A DNA stretch of 64,000 nucleotides from Pseudomonas koreensis (GCF_012986595.1 NZ_JAAQYM010000003.1:248001-312000); one strand, 5' to 3'; shown: positions 45,442-55,073, numbered from the stretch's first letter. Program-made: numbers and translations. The notes: generated from the letters alone by a model not told the origin.

Positions 45442-47166
45442 TCAGTGACCCGGCGCGGTTTGCCGCCAGGCCTGGGAACGGCGCAGCAAGCCGCGCGAAG
45501 CCCACGCCAGCAGCAAGGACACGCCCGCCGAGGTGAACAGAATCAGGGTCGACATCGCCGCTGCACCGCCGACGTTGCCGGCATCATCCATGTTGAGCAC
45601 CGCCACCGCCGCGAGGATGGTGTCGGGGCTGTAGAGGAAGATCGCTGCGGAAACCGTGGTCATCGCCGAGACGAACAGGTAGCGCACGATGTCCAGCAAC
45701 GCCGGCAGGCAGATCGGCACGGTGACGCGCAGGTAGTGGCGGTACAGCGGCGCCTTGAGCGACAGCGCGGCGGCTTCGAACTCGGCGTCGAGTTGGCGCA
45801 GTGCGGTGGTCGCGGTCATTTGCGCGGTGGTCAAATAGTGAGCAATGGTGCAGACGATCAGCAGCGTCATCGTCCCGTACAGCACGTGCAATGGGTTGCC
45901 GGTAAGGTTGAAGAAGAAGACGTAACCCAGACCGAGCACCAGCCCCGGCACCGCCATCGGGATGAAACTGAGCATGCGCAACGTCAGGTTGAGGCCGCGT
46001 TGGCTGCGGGTTTTCTCCATCAGGTAAGCGCCGGTGAAGATCAATACGCTGCCGATCAGCGCCGTGCCCAGCGCCATCTTCAAGCTGTTGCTGTAGGCCA
46101 GCCAGCCACCGCCGGCGGTTTCGTTGAACTGGTAGTGGTTGAGCGACAACGACAGGTTGTATGGCCAGAACTTCACCAGCGACGAGCACACCGCCATGCC
46201 GAATACCAGCAACAGCGCCGCGCTGATCAGCAGGACAATCGCCAGGTAGCAGGCATCACGCCGTTTCGACGGCGCCGGTTTGAACACCTGCGCACGGCCG
46301 CTCATGGAATCGCCATGCCGGCGGCGCAACCAGGCATCGACGCCGAAGCTGAACAGCGCCGGCAGCAACAGCACCATGCCGATCAACGCCCCGCGACCGA
46401 ACTGCTGCTGGCCGACCACGGCTTTGTAGGCTTCCAGCGCCAGCACTTGATAGTCGCCACCCACCACCACCGGCACGCCGAAATCGGTGATGGTCAGGGT
46501 GAACACCAGACAGAATGCGGCGAATACCGCCTGACGGGTCGCCGGCCAGGTGATGCTGCGGAACGCTTTGGCAGGACTGGCGCCCATGCTCGATGCGGCA
46601 TCGAACAGGCGCGCATCGGCCAGCGACAGCGCCGACAGCAAAATCATCAGGGCATGCGGAAAGGTGTAAATTACCTCACCCAGCACAATCCCCCAGAACC
46701 CGTAGATGTTGTCCGAGAGCAGCCCGCGCAACATGCCCTGGTTGCCGAACAGATAGACCAGCGCGATGCCCGGCAGCATCGACGGCGCCATCAGCGGCAG
46801 CAGGGAAATCCCGCGCCAGATGCCCTTGGCCGGAATCAGCGTGCGTTGCAAGGCGTAGGCAAACAGGTAGGCCAGCGGTACGACGATGGCCGCCACGCTG
46901 AGGGAAACTTTCAGGCTGTTGCCCAGCAGCCAGTGGAAATTGTCGCTGCTCACCAGCTCCTTCGCGGCGAGCCAGCCACCGCCCTGCCCGGCCTCGCTGC
47001 TGAAGCCGCGCCAGAAGATCGCCAGTAACGGCAGCAGCACGGCGACGCCAAGCAATACCAGCAGCAGGAGTTTGCCGCCGACCACAAAGCTGCGGTCGCC
47101 AAGTTCGGCACGGGAAGTCTGCCGCACCTGCTTGTGCGGTAACGGCAGCGCGAGGTTGCTGTTCAT
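45442..47166 (-). CDS. phnU: Fused-domain ABC permease, aminophosphonate type
   Basis: A 574-residue inner-membrane protein with two tandem BPD_transp_1 domains and about twelve helices, each with an EAA-type loop: ASSMGASPAKAFRSITWPATRQAV in the first half and AAALSLKAPLYRHYLRVTVPICLP in the second. Fused permeases of this layout occur in iron and aminoethylphosphonate (PhnU2) systems. The stop of the upstream ATPase and its start share a base at 47166, so the two are coupled. Confidence 0.85.
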   Translation of the reverse strand: MNSNLALPLPHKQVRQTSRAELGDRSFVVGGKLLLLVLLGVAVLLPLLAIFWRGFSSEAGQGGGWLAAKELVSSDNFHWLLGNSLKVSLSVAAIVVPLAYLFAYALQRTLIPAKGIWRGISLLPLMAPSMLPGIALVYLFGNQGMLRGLLSDNIYGFWGIVLGEVIYTFPHALMILLSALSLADARLFDAASSMGASPAKAFRSITWPATRQAVFAAFCLVFTLTITDFGVPVVVGGDYQVLALEAYKAVVGQQQFGRGALIGMVLLLPALFSFGVDAWLRRRHGDSMSGRAQVFKPAPSKRRDACYLAIVLLISAALLLVFGMAVCSSLVKFWPYNLSLSLNHYQFNETAGGGWLAYSNSLKMALGTALIGSVLIFTGAYLMEKTRSQRGLNLTLRMLSFIPMAVPGLVLGLGYVFFFNLTGNPLHVLYGTMTLLIVCTIAHYLTTAQMTATTALRQLDAEFEAAALSLKAPLYRHYLRVTVPICLPALLDIVRYLFVSAMTTVSAAIFLYSPDTILAAVAVLNMDDAGNVGGAAAMSTLILFTSAGVSLLLAWASRGLLRRSQAWRQTAPGH

Positions 47167-48242
47167 CAGGCAAACACCTGCAGGCTGCGCGGCGGCAAGG
47201 CGACCATGATCTGCTGGGCGCCGAGGCGTGGCATGGCTTCCGGCGCCAGTTCGGCGAGCAGTGCGTGGCCCGGCAGTTGATCGAGTTCAAAGCTCATGCG
47301 GCAGCGGTTGCCGAGGAAGGTGATCTCGCGAACCTTGGCCGGGAACAGGTTTTCTTCATGCACCACGGGATTGACGTTGATTGCTTCCGGGCGGCAGAAC
47401 AGTCGGCCCGAGGCGCCGCTGACGCTGCCATCGGCCAGACGCACGTCCATCCCGCCAACCCGGGCGTGACTGGCGCTGCTGCGCTGGAACGGCAGCCAGT
47501 TGCCCTGGCCGACGAACTCGGCCACGAACGGCGTGGCCGGGCGGTTATAGATTTCCTGCGGGGTGGCGTACTGCTCGACGCGGCCGTTGTTCATCACGGC
47601 GATGCGGTCGGCCATCAGCATGGCTTCGTCCTGATTGTGGGTGACCATCAGGGTGGTGATGCCGAGGTTGCGCTGCAGTTGGCGCAGTTCGGTGCACAGA
47701 TGCTCGCGCACTCGGGCGTCCAGCGCCGACATCGGCTCATCGAGCAACAGCAGCGACGGTGCCGGAGCCAGAGCGCGCGCCAGTGCCACCCGTTGCTGCT
47801 GGCCGCCGGACAATTGGCCCGGGTACTTTTTCTCACTGCCGGTGAGGCCGACCAGCTCCAGCATCTGACCGACGCGGCGGCGCACTTCGTCGCGACCGCT
47901 GCCGGCGAGGCCGTAGGCAATGTTCGCTTCGACGGTCAGATTGGGGAACAGCGCGTAGGACTGAAACAGAATGCCGTAGTCCCGGGCCTGCGGCGCCAGG
48001 TGCGAGACGTCGCGATCACCGAGGTACAACTCGCCGCTGTCCTGCTTCTCCAGCCCGGCGATGCAGCGCAGCAACGTAGTCTTGCCGCAGCCCGACGGGC
48101 CGAGCAGACACACCAGTTCACCGGCGGCGACATCAAGAGAGACGTTATCCAGCGCGGTGAACGCGCCGAAGCGCTTCTGCACGCCGCGCACTTTCATCGG
48201 CGCACCGGGGTTGGTCAGGGCAGTTGCGATGGCAGGATTCAT
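47166..48242 (-). CDS. phnT: ABC ATPase of the aminophosphonate transporter
   Basis: A 358-residue ATPase with Walker A LLGPSGCGKTTLLRCI, Q-loop FQSYALFP, signature LSGGQQQRVALARALA, Walker B LLLLDEPMSALD and switch MVTHNQDEAML, followed by a TOBE-like C-terminal domain (FCRPEAINVNPVV and VREITFLGNRCRM). The class is the spermidine/iron/AEP type. First structural gene of the transporter unit; a REP doublet lies between it and the LysR gene. Confidence 0.88.
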   Translation of the reverse strand: MNPAIATALTNPGAPMKVRGVQKRFGAFTALDNVSLDVAAGELVCLLGPSGCGKTTLLRCIAGLEKQDSGELYLGDRDVSHLAPQARDYGILFQSYALFPNLTVEANIAYGLAGSGRDEVRRRVGQMLELVGLTGSEKKYPGQLSGGQQQRVALARALAPAPSLLLLDEPMSALDARVREHLCTELRQLQRNLGITTLMVTHNQDEAMLMADRIAVMNNGRVEQYATPQEIYNRPATPFVAEFVGQGNWLPFQRSSASHARVGGMDVRLADGSVSGASGRLFCRPEAINVNPVVHEENLFPAKVREITFLGNRCRMSFELDQLPGHALLAELAPEAMPRLGAQQIMVALPPRSLQVFA

Positions 48243-48350
48243 GGGACAGACCTCATCAAGCAGATGGGGCCAATCCTAGAGTTGTAATGCGTCCGTCATG
48301 TGGCAGTGAGGCAAAAACGGTTGATAGTGGTATTCGGGGATTTTGGTTGG

Positions 48351-48437
48351 AGATCAAAAGGTCGCAGCCTTCGGCAGCTCCCACATTGGAATGCGTCCCC
48401 CTGTAGGAGCTGCCGAAGGCTGCGATCTTTTGATCTT
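48351..48437. repeat. REP doublet, GTAGGAGCTGCCGAAGGC family, reversed arms
   Basis: Left AGATCAAAAGGTCGCAGC, right TGTAGGAGCTGCCGAAGG oriented toward the outside, as at 10208-10292. It lies between the LysR stop and the transporter start and may affect read-through. Confidence 0.9.
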
Positions 48438-49306
48438 CAAGCCGGGGACATTTCCTGCGCCAACCCCAGGAACGCCGCCGGCAACCGCGCGCCCTTCCTC
48501 TCCTTGAGGCAATACAGGTACTCAGGAATCTGCGGCGCATTTTCGATGGTCAGCACCCGCAACTGCGGGTCATGCGGCACTTCCTGGCGGGCAATGATGC
48601 TGATGCCGATGTTGCGCAACACCGCCTCGCGGATCGACTCGCGGCTGCCGATCTCCAGCAACGGGCCGAAACTGACCCCGGCGCTGGCCAGCAGCTCTTC
48701 GGTCAGACGCCGGGTGGTCGAGCCGGTCTCACGCATTAGCAAGGTGTGCCCGGCCAGCGCGCTCAATGCCACATGCTCCTGCGTCGCCAGCGGATGATTG
48801 CGATGCACCGCCAGCACCAGCGGATCAGTGCCCAGCACCCGGCGAATCAGCCGCGCATCCTCAAGCAACTGCGACGAGGCGGCGACGTCCACCCGGTAGT
48901 CCTCCAGCGCTTCGAGCACCTGCTGCGAGTTGCCGATTTCCACCGACACTTCCACCTGCGGCAGGCGCTCGCGGAAGGTCTTGACCAGATCGAGGATGTA
49001 ATACGGCGCGGTGGCGGCGATGCGCAGCGTGCCCTGCACCTGACCGCTGTTACGCAGGAAGAACTCGATGTCGGCCTCCTGCTGCAACAACGCCTTGACC
49101 ATCGGCAGCAATCGCGCGCCCTCGTCGCTGACGCTCAAGCGCCGACCGCCACGGTAGAACAGCTCCACCGAATACTGGCTTTCCAGGTTACGGATCTGCG
49201 TGGTCACGGTGGGCTGGCTGAGGCCGAGTTTCTTCGCTGCCAGCGTGATGCTGCCCAGGCGGGCGACCATGTAAAACGCTTTCAGCTCGGCACTCAGCAC
49301 AACCAT
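48437..49306 (-). CDS. LysR family regulator of aminophosphonate catabolism
   Basis: A 289-residue LysR regulator with the N-terminal helix-turn-helix LKAFYMVARLGSITLAAKKLGLSQPTVTTQIRNLE in pieces (GSITLAAKKLGLSQPTVTTQ) and a periplasmic-binding-protein-like effector domain. It precedes the transporter and catabolic genes on the same strand, and the family contains a branch tied to aminoethylphosphonate utilisation (TIGR03339-like). I infer that it activates the downstream unit in response to an aminophosphonate. No binding site was recognised. Confidence 0.82.
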   Translation of the reverse strand: MVVLSAELKAFYMVARLGSITLAAKKLGLSQPTVTTQIRNLESQYSVELFYRGGRRLSVSDEGARLLPMVKALLQQEADIEFFLRNSGQVQGTLRIAATAPYYILDLVKTFRERLPQVEVSVEIGNSQQVLEALEDYRVDVAASSQLLEDARLIRRVLGTDPLVLAVHRNHPLATQEHVALSALAGHTLLMRETGSTTRRLTEELLASAGVSFGPLLEIGSRESIREAVLRNIGISIIARQEVPHDPQLRVLTIENAPQIPEYLYCLKERKGARLPAAFLGLAQEMSPA

Positions 49307-49316
49307 CCCTCATCGT

Positions 49317-51578
49317 TTACTTGCGCAGCAGGCGCAAGCCGTTGAACACCACCAACAGGCTCACACCCATGTCGGCGAACACCGCCATCCACATGGTGGC
49401 GAGCCCGGCGAAGGTTACCCCAAGAAAGATAGCCTTGATCACCAGCGCCAACGCGATGTTCTGTTTCAGGATGCTGGCGGTGTCGCGCGACAGACTGATG
49501 AATGCCGGGATCTTGCGCAGATCGTCGTCCATCAGGGCGACATCGGCGGTTTCAATTGCGGTATCGGTACCGGCCGCCGCCATGGCGAAACCAATCTCGG
49601 CGCGGGCCAGTGCCGGGGCGTCGTTGATGCCGTCGCCGACCATGCCGACCCGATGGCCCTGTGCATAAAGCGCTTCGATGGCTTGCAGCTTGTCGGTCGG
49701 CAGCAAGTCGCCCTTGGCCTGATCGATGCCGACCTGCGCCGCGATGGCCTGCGCGGTGTGCACGTTGTCGCCGGTGAGCATCAGAGTTTTCACGCCCAGC
49801 GCGTGCAACTGGCGGATCGCTTCGCGGCTGGTTTCCTTGACCGTGTCGGCCACGGCGAACAGCGCCAACGGGCCGGAGCTGTCGAGCAGCAGCACCACCG
49901 ACTTGCCCTGCTTCTCCAGCGCGAACAGTTTTTCTTCCAGTTGCGGCGAGCACAGCCCCAGCTCTTCGACCAGACGGTGGTTGCCCAAGTGGTAGGTCTG
50001 GCCGTTGACCTGCCCCTTCACACCACGCCCGGCCAGCGCTTCGAAGTTATCCACACTCAGCGCCGCGAGGTTTTGATCCACCGCCGCATTGGCGATCGCC
50101 AGCGACACCGGGTGGTCGGAGCGACCGGCCAGCGCGGCGGCAATCGCCGGGGCTGTGGCGTCGGCGGTCGGATCCAGCGAAAGGTAATCGGTCTGCACCG
50201 GTTTGCCGTGGGTGATCGTGCCGGTCTTGTCCAGCGCCAGGTAGTTGAGCTTGAAACCGCCCTCCAGATAAACGCCGCCCTTGACCAGAATGCCTTTGCG
50301 CGCCGCCGCCGCGAGGCCGCTGACGATGGTCACCGGGGTGGAAATCACCAGCGCGCACGGGCACGCCACCACCAGCAGCACCAGTGCGCGGTAGATCCAG
50401 TCGAACCACACAGCGCCCATGAACAGCGGCGGGATGATCGCCACGGCCAGCGCCAGGACGAACACCACCGGGGTGTAGATTTTCGAGAATTGATCGACGA
50501 AGCGTTGGGTCGGAGCGCGCGCGCCTTGAGCCTGTTCGACGGCGTGGATGATCCGCGCCAAGGTCGAATTGTTCGCCGCAGCGGTCACCGCGTATTCCAG
50601 CGAGCCGGCCTGGTTGATGGTGCCGGCGAAGACTTTGTCGCCCACCGTTTTTTCCACCGGCAGGCTTTCGCCGGTGATCGGCGCCTGGTCGATGGTCGAA
50701 CTGCCGCTGACCACTTCGCCGTCCAGCGCAATGCGCTCACCGGGTTTTACCCGCACGCGGGCACCGAGTTCGACGCTTTTAACCTCTTGTTCGATCCAGT
50801 TGCCGTCGGCCTGCTGCACGGTGGCCTGTTCCGGCGTCATCTGCATCAGACCACTGATGGCGTTGCGCGCACGATCCAGCGAGCGCGCTTCGATCAACTC
50901 GGCCACGGTGAACAGGAACATCACCATCGCCGCTTCGGGCCACTGGCCGATGAGGATGGCACCTGTCACGGCGATGCTCATCAGCGCGTTGATGTTGAGA
51001 TTGAGGTTCTTCAGGGCGATCCAGCCCTTTTTGTAAGTGGTCAGGCCGCCGCTGAGAATCGACACCAGCGCAATGATCGCCACCACCCAGGTCGGCGCGG
51101 CGTTGGTGAAGTGGATCACTTCGGCAGCCAGCGCACCGACACCGGACAGCGCCAATGGCCACCAGTGTTTTTTCACTGGCGCCGGGGCTGGCGCTTCGAC
51201 GCCTGCCTCCAAAGGCTCGGCGTGCATGCCCAAGGACGTGATCGCCTCAGTGATCGGCGCGGTGTTCGACAGCGTGTGGGTCACGCCGAGCACGCGGTTG
51301 ATCAGGTTGAACTCCAGCTGTTCAACGCCGGCCAGTTTGCCGAGCTTGTTCTGGATCAGCGTCTGCTCGGTCGGGCAGTCCATCGCCTCGATGCGGAAGC
51401 TGCTCAGCCGGGCGTCGGCGCTTTGCGCCTCGCTCAGTTGCACCCGTGCTGGTGCCGCAGCTTTCGATGCGCAGCAGGAATCGCCGCCGTGGTCGTGCTT
51501 ATGCACGGGCTGCAATTTATGGCTGTGGCCATGATCATGCCCGTCGCCGGGCTTGTGGATGTGCTGAGAATCGCTCAT
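49317..51578 (-). CDS. cadA: Cd/Zn/Pb P1B-type ATPase
   Basis: A 753-residue P-type ATPase exporting Cd, Zn or Pb. The N-terminus is His-rich (HIHKPGDGHDHGHSHKLQ) and carries CC (SCCASK); one HMA-like domain follows (FRIEAMDCPTEQTLIQNKLG) where the usual CxxC is replaced by a single Cys (DCPTE). Core motifs: TM VACPCALVISTPVTIV (CPC metal site), phosphorylation DKTGTITHGK, TGES, MLTGDN and GDGINDAPALA. The divergent cadR and the palindromic promoter show mercury-type metal-responsive control. Confidence 0.92.
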   Translation of the reverse strand: MSDSQHIHKPGDGHDHGHSHKLQPVHKHDHGGDSCCASKAAAPARVQLSEAQSADARLSSFRIEAMDCPTEQTLIQNKLGKLAGVEQLEFNLINRVLGVTHTLSNTAPITEAITSLGMHAEPLEAGVEAPAPAPVKKHWWPLALSGVGALAAEVIHFTNAAPTWVVAIIALVSILSGGLTTYKKGWIALKNLNLNINALMSIAVTGAILIGQWPEAAMVMFLFTVAELIEARSLDRARNAISGLMQMTPEQATVQQADGNWIEQEVKSVELGARVRVKPGERIALDGEVVSGSSTIDQAPITGESLPVEKTVGDKVFAGTINQAGSLEYAVTAAANNSTLARIIHAVEQAQGARAPTQRFVDQFSKIYTPVVFVLALAVAIIPPLFMGAVWFDWIYRALVLLVVACPCALVISTPVTIVSGLAAAARKGILVKGGVYLEGGFKLNYLALDKTGTITHGKPVQTDYLSLDPTADATAPAIAAALAGRSDHPVSLAIANAAVDQNLAALSVDNFEALAGRGVKGQVNGQTYHLGNHRLVEELGLCSPQLEEKLFALEKQGKSVVLLLDSSGPLALFAVADTVKETSREAIRQLHALGVKTLMLTGDNVHTAQAIAAQVGIDQAKGDLLPTDKLQAIEALYAQGHRVGMVGDGINDAPALARAEIGFAMAAAGTDTAIETADVALMDDDLRKIPAFISLSRDTASILKQNIALALVIKAIFLGVTFAGLATMWMAVFADMGVSLLVVFNGLRLLRK

Positions 51579-51608
51579 TGGTCGCGTCCATGAAGGTGCC
51601 TGTTGCCA

Positions 51609-51639
51609 AGTAAAGACCCTGTAGCCACTATAGGGTCAA
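51609..51639 (-). promoter_or_regulatory. CadR-controlled cadA promoter and operator
   Basis: On the - strand, TTGACC (51634-51639) and TTTACT (51609-51614) are separated by 19 bases, the long spacer expected for MerR-type activation. The spacer overlaps the inverted repeat GACCCTGTAG (51615-51624) with CTATAGGGTC (51628-51637). Confidence 0.85.
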
Positions 51640-51661
51640 GCACCTTTTGGAGATGGCGTTC

Positions 51662-52111
51662 ATGAAGATCGGAGAACTGGCGAAACTCACCGACTGCGCG
51701 GTGGAAACCATCCGCTATTACGAGCGCGAAAACCTGCTGCCGGAACCGGCACGCAGCGATGGCAACTACCGCGTCTACACCCAGGCCCACGCCGAACGCC
51801 TGACCTTCATTCGCAACTGCCGCACCCTCGACATGACCCTCGAAGAGATCCGCAGCCTGCTGACCTTGCGCGACAGCCCGCAGGACCAGTGCGAAAGCGT
51901 GAATGCGCTGATCGACGAGCACATCCAGCATGTGAAGGCGCGAATTGATGGGTTGCTGGCGTTACAGACACAGTTGCTCGACCTGCGCCAACGTTGTGGC
52001 GAAGGGCCGGGGGCGGATCAATGCGGGATTTTGCAACGGCTGGAGGTGAGTGGCGGGGTTGTGGCGACGGAAGTTGAGCATTCCCATGTAGGCCGTAGTC
52101 ACGGCCATTGA
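51662..52111 (+). CDS. cadR: MerR family regulator CadR, Cd(II)/Pb(II)-responsive
   Basis: A 149-residue MerR-type activator: MKIGELAKLTDCAVETIRYYERENLLP is the winged-helix DNA-binding part (KIGELAKLTDCAVETIRYYE), a long dimerisation helix follows, and cysteines lie in QDQCESV, LRQRCGEGPGADQC. A C-terminal His-containing tail (EHSHVGRSHGH) is typical of CadR. I start at MKIGEL (51662) although five codons upstream are also open. It is divergent from cadA across the 19-base-spaced promoter. Confidence 0.92.
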   Translation: MKIGELAKLTDCAVETIRYYERENLLPEPARSDGNYRVYTQAHAERLTFIRNCRTLDMTLEEIRSLLTLRDSPQDQCESVNALIDEHIQHVKARIDGLLALQTQLLDLRQRCGEGPGADQCGILQRLEVSGGVVATEVEHSHVGRSHGH

Positions 52112-52129
52112 GAACACCCCCAAACCTGA

Positions 52130-52210
52130 TGTAGGAGCTGCCGAAGGCTGCGATCTTTTGATCTTTCTGTTTATAAGATCAAAAGATCGCAGCCTTCGGC
52201 AGCTCCTACA
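52130..52210. repeat. REP doublet, perfect 36-bp hairpin, GTAGGAGCTGCCGAAGGC family
   Basis: Arms 52130-52165 and 52175-52210 are exact inverses with a 9-base loop. Between convergent cadR and thyA. Confidence 0.95.
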
Positions 52211-52232
52211 TAGGGGGACTGCGTATTGCTTG

Positions 52233-53204
52233 TCAGACCGCCATCGGCGCGGTCATCGGCGCGTGGTGCTCATAGCCTTCCAGCGAGAAATCGCTCGGCT
52301 CCACCAGCTCCAGCCATTCCGGCTGGTACACGCCCGTCTTGGCGAATTCCGGCACACGATCCGAGATTTTCAGCTTCGGCATGGCAAACGGCTCGCGCTT
52401 GAGCTGTTCGTTGAGCATGTCCAGGTGGTTCTCGTAGACGTGCGCGTCACCGATGAAATAGGTGAACCAGCGCGGCGTGTAGCCGGTCAGGCGACCGATC
52501 AAGCTCAGCAGCGCGGCGCCTTCGGTGAGGTTGAACGGCGTGCCCAGACCCAGGTCGTTGGAGCGGATGTAGAGGGTCAGGGAGATCTCTTTGGTCTCGA
52601 CGTTCGGATGGAACTGGTACAGCAGATGGCACGGCGGCAGGGCCATTTCATCGAGCTGGGCGCAGTTCCAGCCGTGGAACAGGATACGGCGGCTGCCCGG
52701 GTCCTTGATGATCGTGTCGACACACTGGCGCACCTGATCGATAGCTTTGTACAGCACCACGTAAGCCTGGCCGTCTTCTTCGCCCTGAGCGATCTGCTTG
52801 TAGCCGTTGCTCAAGGTTTGTTCGATCGCGGCGGTGTTGCTCAGCGGGATCTGCTTGTACGCCGGCCACTTGCGCCATTGCACGCCGTAGATTTCGCCGA
52901 GGTCATCGGCGCCCTGGCGGAACGGGTTGGCCAGCCACTGGGCGTTTTCGTTGGCGTTCTGGTCCCAGACCTTGCAGCCCAGCGCCCGGAATTCAGCGGC
53001 GTTGTTCACGCCACGCAGAAAGCCGCACATCTCGCCGATGGCCGACTTGAAGGCCATCTTGCGGGTGGTGATCGCCGGGAAACCTTCCTGCAGATCGAAA
53101 CGCAGCATCGCCCCCGGGAAACTGATGGTGTTGATGCCGGTGCGGTTGGCCTGTTTGGTGCCGTTCTGGATAACGTGCGAGACCAGTTCGAGATATTGCT
53201 TCAT
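52233..53204 (-). CDS. thyA: Thymidylate synthase
   Basis: Converts dUMP and methylene-tetrahydrofolate to dTMP and dihydrofolate. 323 residues, about 60 longer than the E. coli enzyme, the excess falling in an insertion around residues 80-150 ([10 protein letters not shown]...[11 protein letters not shown]), as in some longer ThyA forms. The catalytic Cys is in [12 protein letters not shown], and [24 protein letters not shown] and [10 protein letters not shown] are further motifs. lgt lies upstream on the same strand and a 9-bp stem-loop precedes the start. Confidence 0.95.
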   Translation of the reverse strand: MKQYLELVSHVIQNGTKQANRTGINTISFPGAMLRFDLQEGFPAITTRKMAFKSAIGEMCGFLRGVNNAAEFRALGCKVWDQNANENAQWLANPFRQGADDLGEIYGVQWRKWPAYKQIPLSNTAAIEQTLSNGYKQIAQGEEDGQAYVVLYKAIDQVRQCVDTIIKDPGSRRILFHGWNCAQLDEMALPPCHLLYQFHPNVETKEISLTLYIRSNDLGLGTPFNLTEGAALLSLIGRLTGYTPRWFTYFIGDAHVYENHLDMLNEQLKREPFAMPKLKISDRVPEFAKTGVYQPEWLELVEPSDFSLEGYEHHAPMTAPMAV

Positions 53205-53224
53205 GAGTTACCTGTGTCCTTGAA

Positions 53225-53246
53225 CCCGGGGGCCGTCGCCCCCGGG
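53225..53246 (-). other. Stem-loop between lgt and thyA
   Basis: CCCGGGGGC (53225-53233) and GCCCCCGGG (53238-53246) with a four-base loop. No uridine run follows on the - strand, so it may attenuate or shape the thyA leader and not fully end transcription. Confidence 0.6.
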
Positions 53247-53254
53247 ATTCGAAT

Positions 53255-54067
53255 TTATACGGCCGCCGCTGGCGCTGCCGGGGCGCGATGATAAGCCAGC
53301 CAGATCAAGTACAGACCGGCAAGCACCATCGGTACGCAAAGAACCTGACCCATGGTCAGCCAGCCCCAGGCCAGATAGCCCAGTTGCGCATCCGGCACGC
53401 GGACGAACTCGACGATGAAACGGAAGATGCCGTAGAACAGCGCGAACATGCCCGATACCGCCATGGTCGGACGCGGCTTGCGCGAGAACAACCACAGGAT
53501 CAGGAACAGCGCGACACCTTCGAGTGCGAACTGGTACAGCTGCGACGGGTGACGCGGCAACTGCGCCGGATCGCTGAACGGCGGGAAGATCATCGCCCAC
53601 GGCACGTCGGTCGGCTTGCCCCACAGCTCGGCGTTGATGAAGTTGCCGATACGCCCAGCACCCAGGCCGATCGGCACCATCGGCGCAACGAAGTCCATCA
53701 GCTGGAAGAACGTCTTGCCGTTACGCTTGCCGAACCACAGCGCGGCAAGCATCACGCCGATGAAACCGCCGTGGAACGACATGCCACCCTTCCACACTTC
53801 GAAAATCAGCGTCGGGTTGGCGAGGTAAGCGCTCAGGTCGTAGAACAGCACATAGCCCAGACGTCCACCGACAATCACCCCCATCGACAGCCAGAACACC
53901 AGATCGGAAAGCTTCTCCTTGGTCCAGGTCGGGTCGAAACGGTTAAGCCGGCTCGACGCCAGCAGCCACGCGCCGCCGATGCCGACGAGGTACATCAGGC
54001 CGTACCAGTGGATTTTCAGCGGACCGATGGCCAGGGCCACCGGGTCGATCTGCGGGTAAGGCAGCAT
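53255..54067 (-). CDS. lgt: Prolipoprotein diacylglyceryl transferase
   Basis: Adds diacylglycerol to the lipobox cysteine of prolipoproteins in the inner membrane. 270 residues, seven hydrophobic helices. Diagnostic [12 protein letters not shown] (catalytic His region), [24 protein letters not shown] ([13 protein letters not shown]) and [14 protein letters not shown] are present. Adjacent to thyA, as in most gammaproteobacteria. Confidence 0.97.
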   Translation of the reverse strand: MLPYPQIDPVALAIGPLKIHWYGLMYLVGIGGAWLLASSRLNRFDPTWTKEKLSDLVFWLSMGVIVGGRLGYVLFYDLSAYLANPTLIFEVWKGGMSFHGGFIGVMLAALWFGKRNGKTFFQLMDFVAPMVPIGLGAGRIGNFINAELWGKPTDVPWAMIFPPFSDPAQLPRHPSQLYQFALEGVALFLILWLFSRKPRPTMAVSGMFALFYGIFRFIVEFVRVPDAQLGYLAWGWLTMGQVLCVPMVLAGLYLIWLAYHRAPAAPAAAV

Positions 54068-54160
54068 TGCGACTCCTCGTTAGAGTTGAAACCAAAATTC
54101 CCGGGCGACGCTGCCACCTCAGGATTAAGCCAGGATTGCGGCCTGTTCTGACCCAGACGA

Positions 54161-54943
54161 TCAGAGCAGGAAATTCAGCCCCACGCAGAACAGCAAAGCG
54201 GCGAACAGCCGTTTCAGCAAGCGCGGCGACAACTTGTGCGCCAGACGCGCGCCGAGACGGGCGAAGACCATGCTGGTCAGGGCGATGCCCAGCAGCGCCG
54301 GCAAATAGACAAAACCGAGACTATGCGGCGGCAACAACGGATCATGCCAGCCCAGAATCATGAAACTTAATGCACTGGCCACGGCGATCGGCAAACCGCA
54401 GGCCGACGACGTTGCCACCGCTTGCTGCATCGGCACGCTGCGCCAGGTCAGGAACGGTACGGTCAACGAACCGCCGCCAATGCCGAAAATCGCCGAGGCC
54501 CAGCCAATCACACTGCCGGCCACGGTCAGACCGAGTTTGCCCGGCACCGTTCGACTGGCCTTGGGTTTGACCTCCAGTGCCAGTTGCGCGGCGATCACCA
54601 GGGCGAACACACCGATGATCTTCTGCAGGTTGGGCCCGGAGATCGCTTCAGCCGTCAGCGCACCGAAACCGGCGCCCAGCAGAATGCCCACGGTCATCCA
54701 CATGAAGATCGGCCAGCGCACCGCACCGCGTCGATGGTGCTCGCGCACGGCATTGACCGAGGTGAAGATGATGGTCGCCAGCGATGTCCCTACGGCCAGG
54801 TGCGTAAGGATCGACTGATCGAATCCCTGCAAGGTAAAACTGAACACCAGTACCGGGACAATAATGATCCCGCCACCGACACCGAACAGCCCGGCCAGCA
54901 CGCCCGCACAGGCGCCCAACGCCAGATAGAGCAGAAATTCCAC
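54161..54943 (-). CDS. TauE/SafE family permease
   Basis: A 260-residue membrane protein with about eight hydrophobic helices and the TSUP repeat motif GLFGVGGGIIIVPVLV and its second copy AIFGIGGGSLTVPFLTW. Such proteins move sulfite, sulfonate or other anions; the substrate is unknown. I take the GTG at 54943 as start because GGGGAG lies seven bases upstream; the reading frame is open further. Adjacent to lgt as in PA0340. Confidence 0.9.
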   Translation of the reverse strand: MEFLLYLALGACAGVLAGLFGVGGGIIIVPVLVFSFTLQGFDQSILTHLAVGTSLATIIFTSVNAVREHHRRGAVRWPIFMWMTVGILLGAGFGALTAEAISGPNLQKIIGVFALVIAAQLALEVKPKASRTVPGKLGLTVAGSVIGWASAIFGIGGGSLTVPFLTWRSVPMQQAVATSSACGLPIAVASALSFMILGWHDPLLPPHSLGFVYLPALLGIALTSMVFARLGARLAHKLSPRLLKRLFAALLFCVGLNFLL

Positions 54944-55073
54944 GGCCGTCTCCCCGACGTATCCCCAAAACCGGAGCGGCATGGTAACGGATGCATGCCC
55001 TCCGGCTCCACTTGCGATGGATGCACGGACGACGACTGCGTAGAGTGAACAAAAAACACACAAGGACCACCTT

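Noticed and set aside
49653..51593. 646-codon + frame opposite cadA
   Set aside because: Antisense to all P-type ATPase motifs; no ribosome site.
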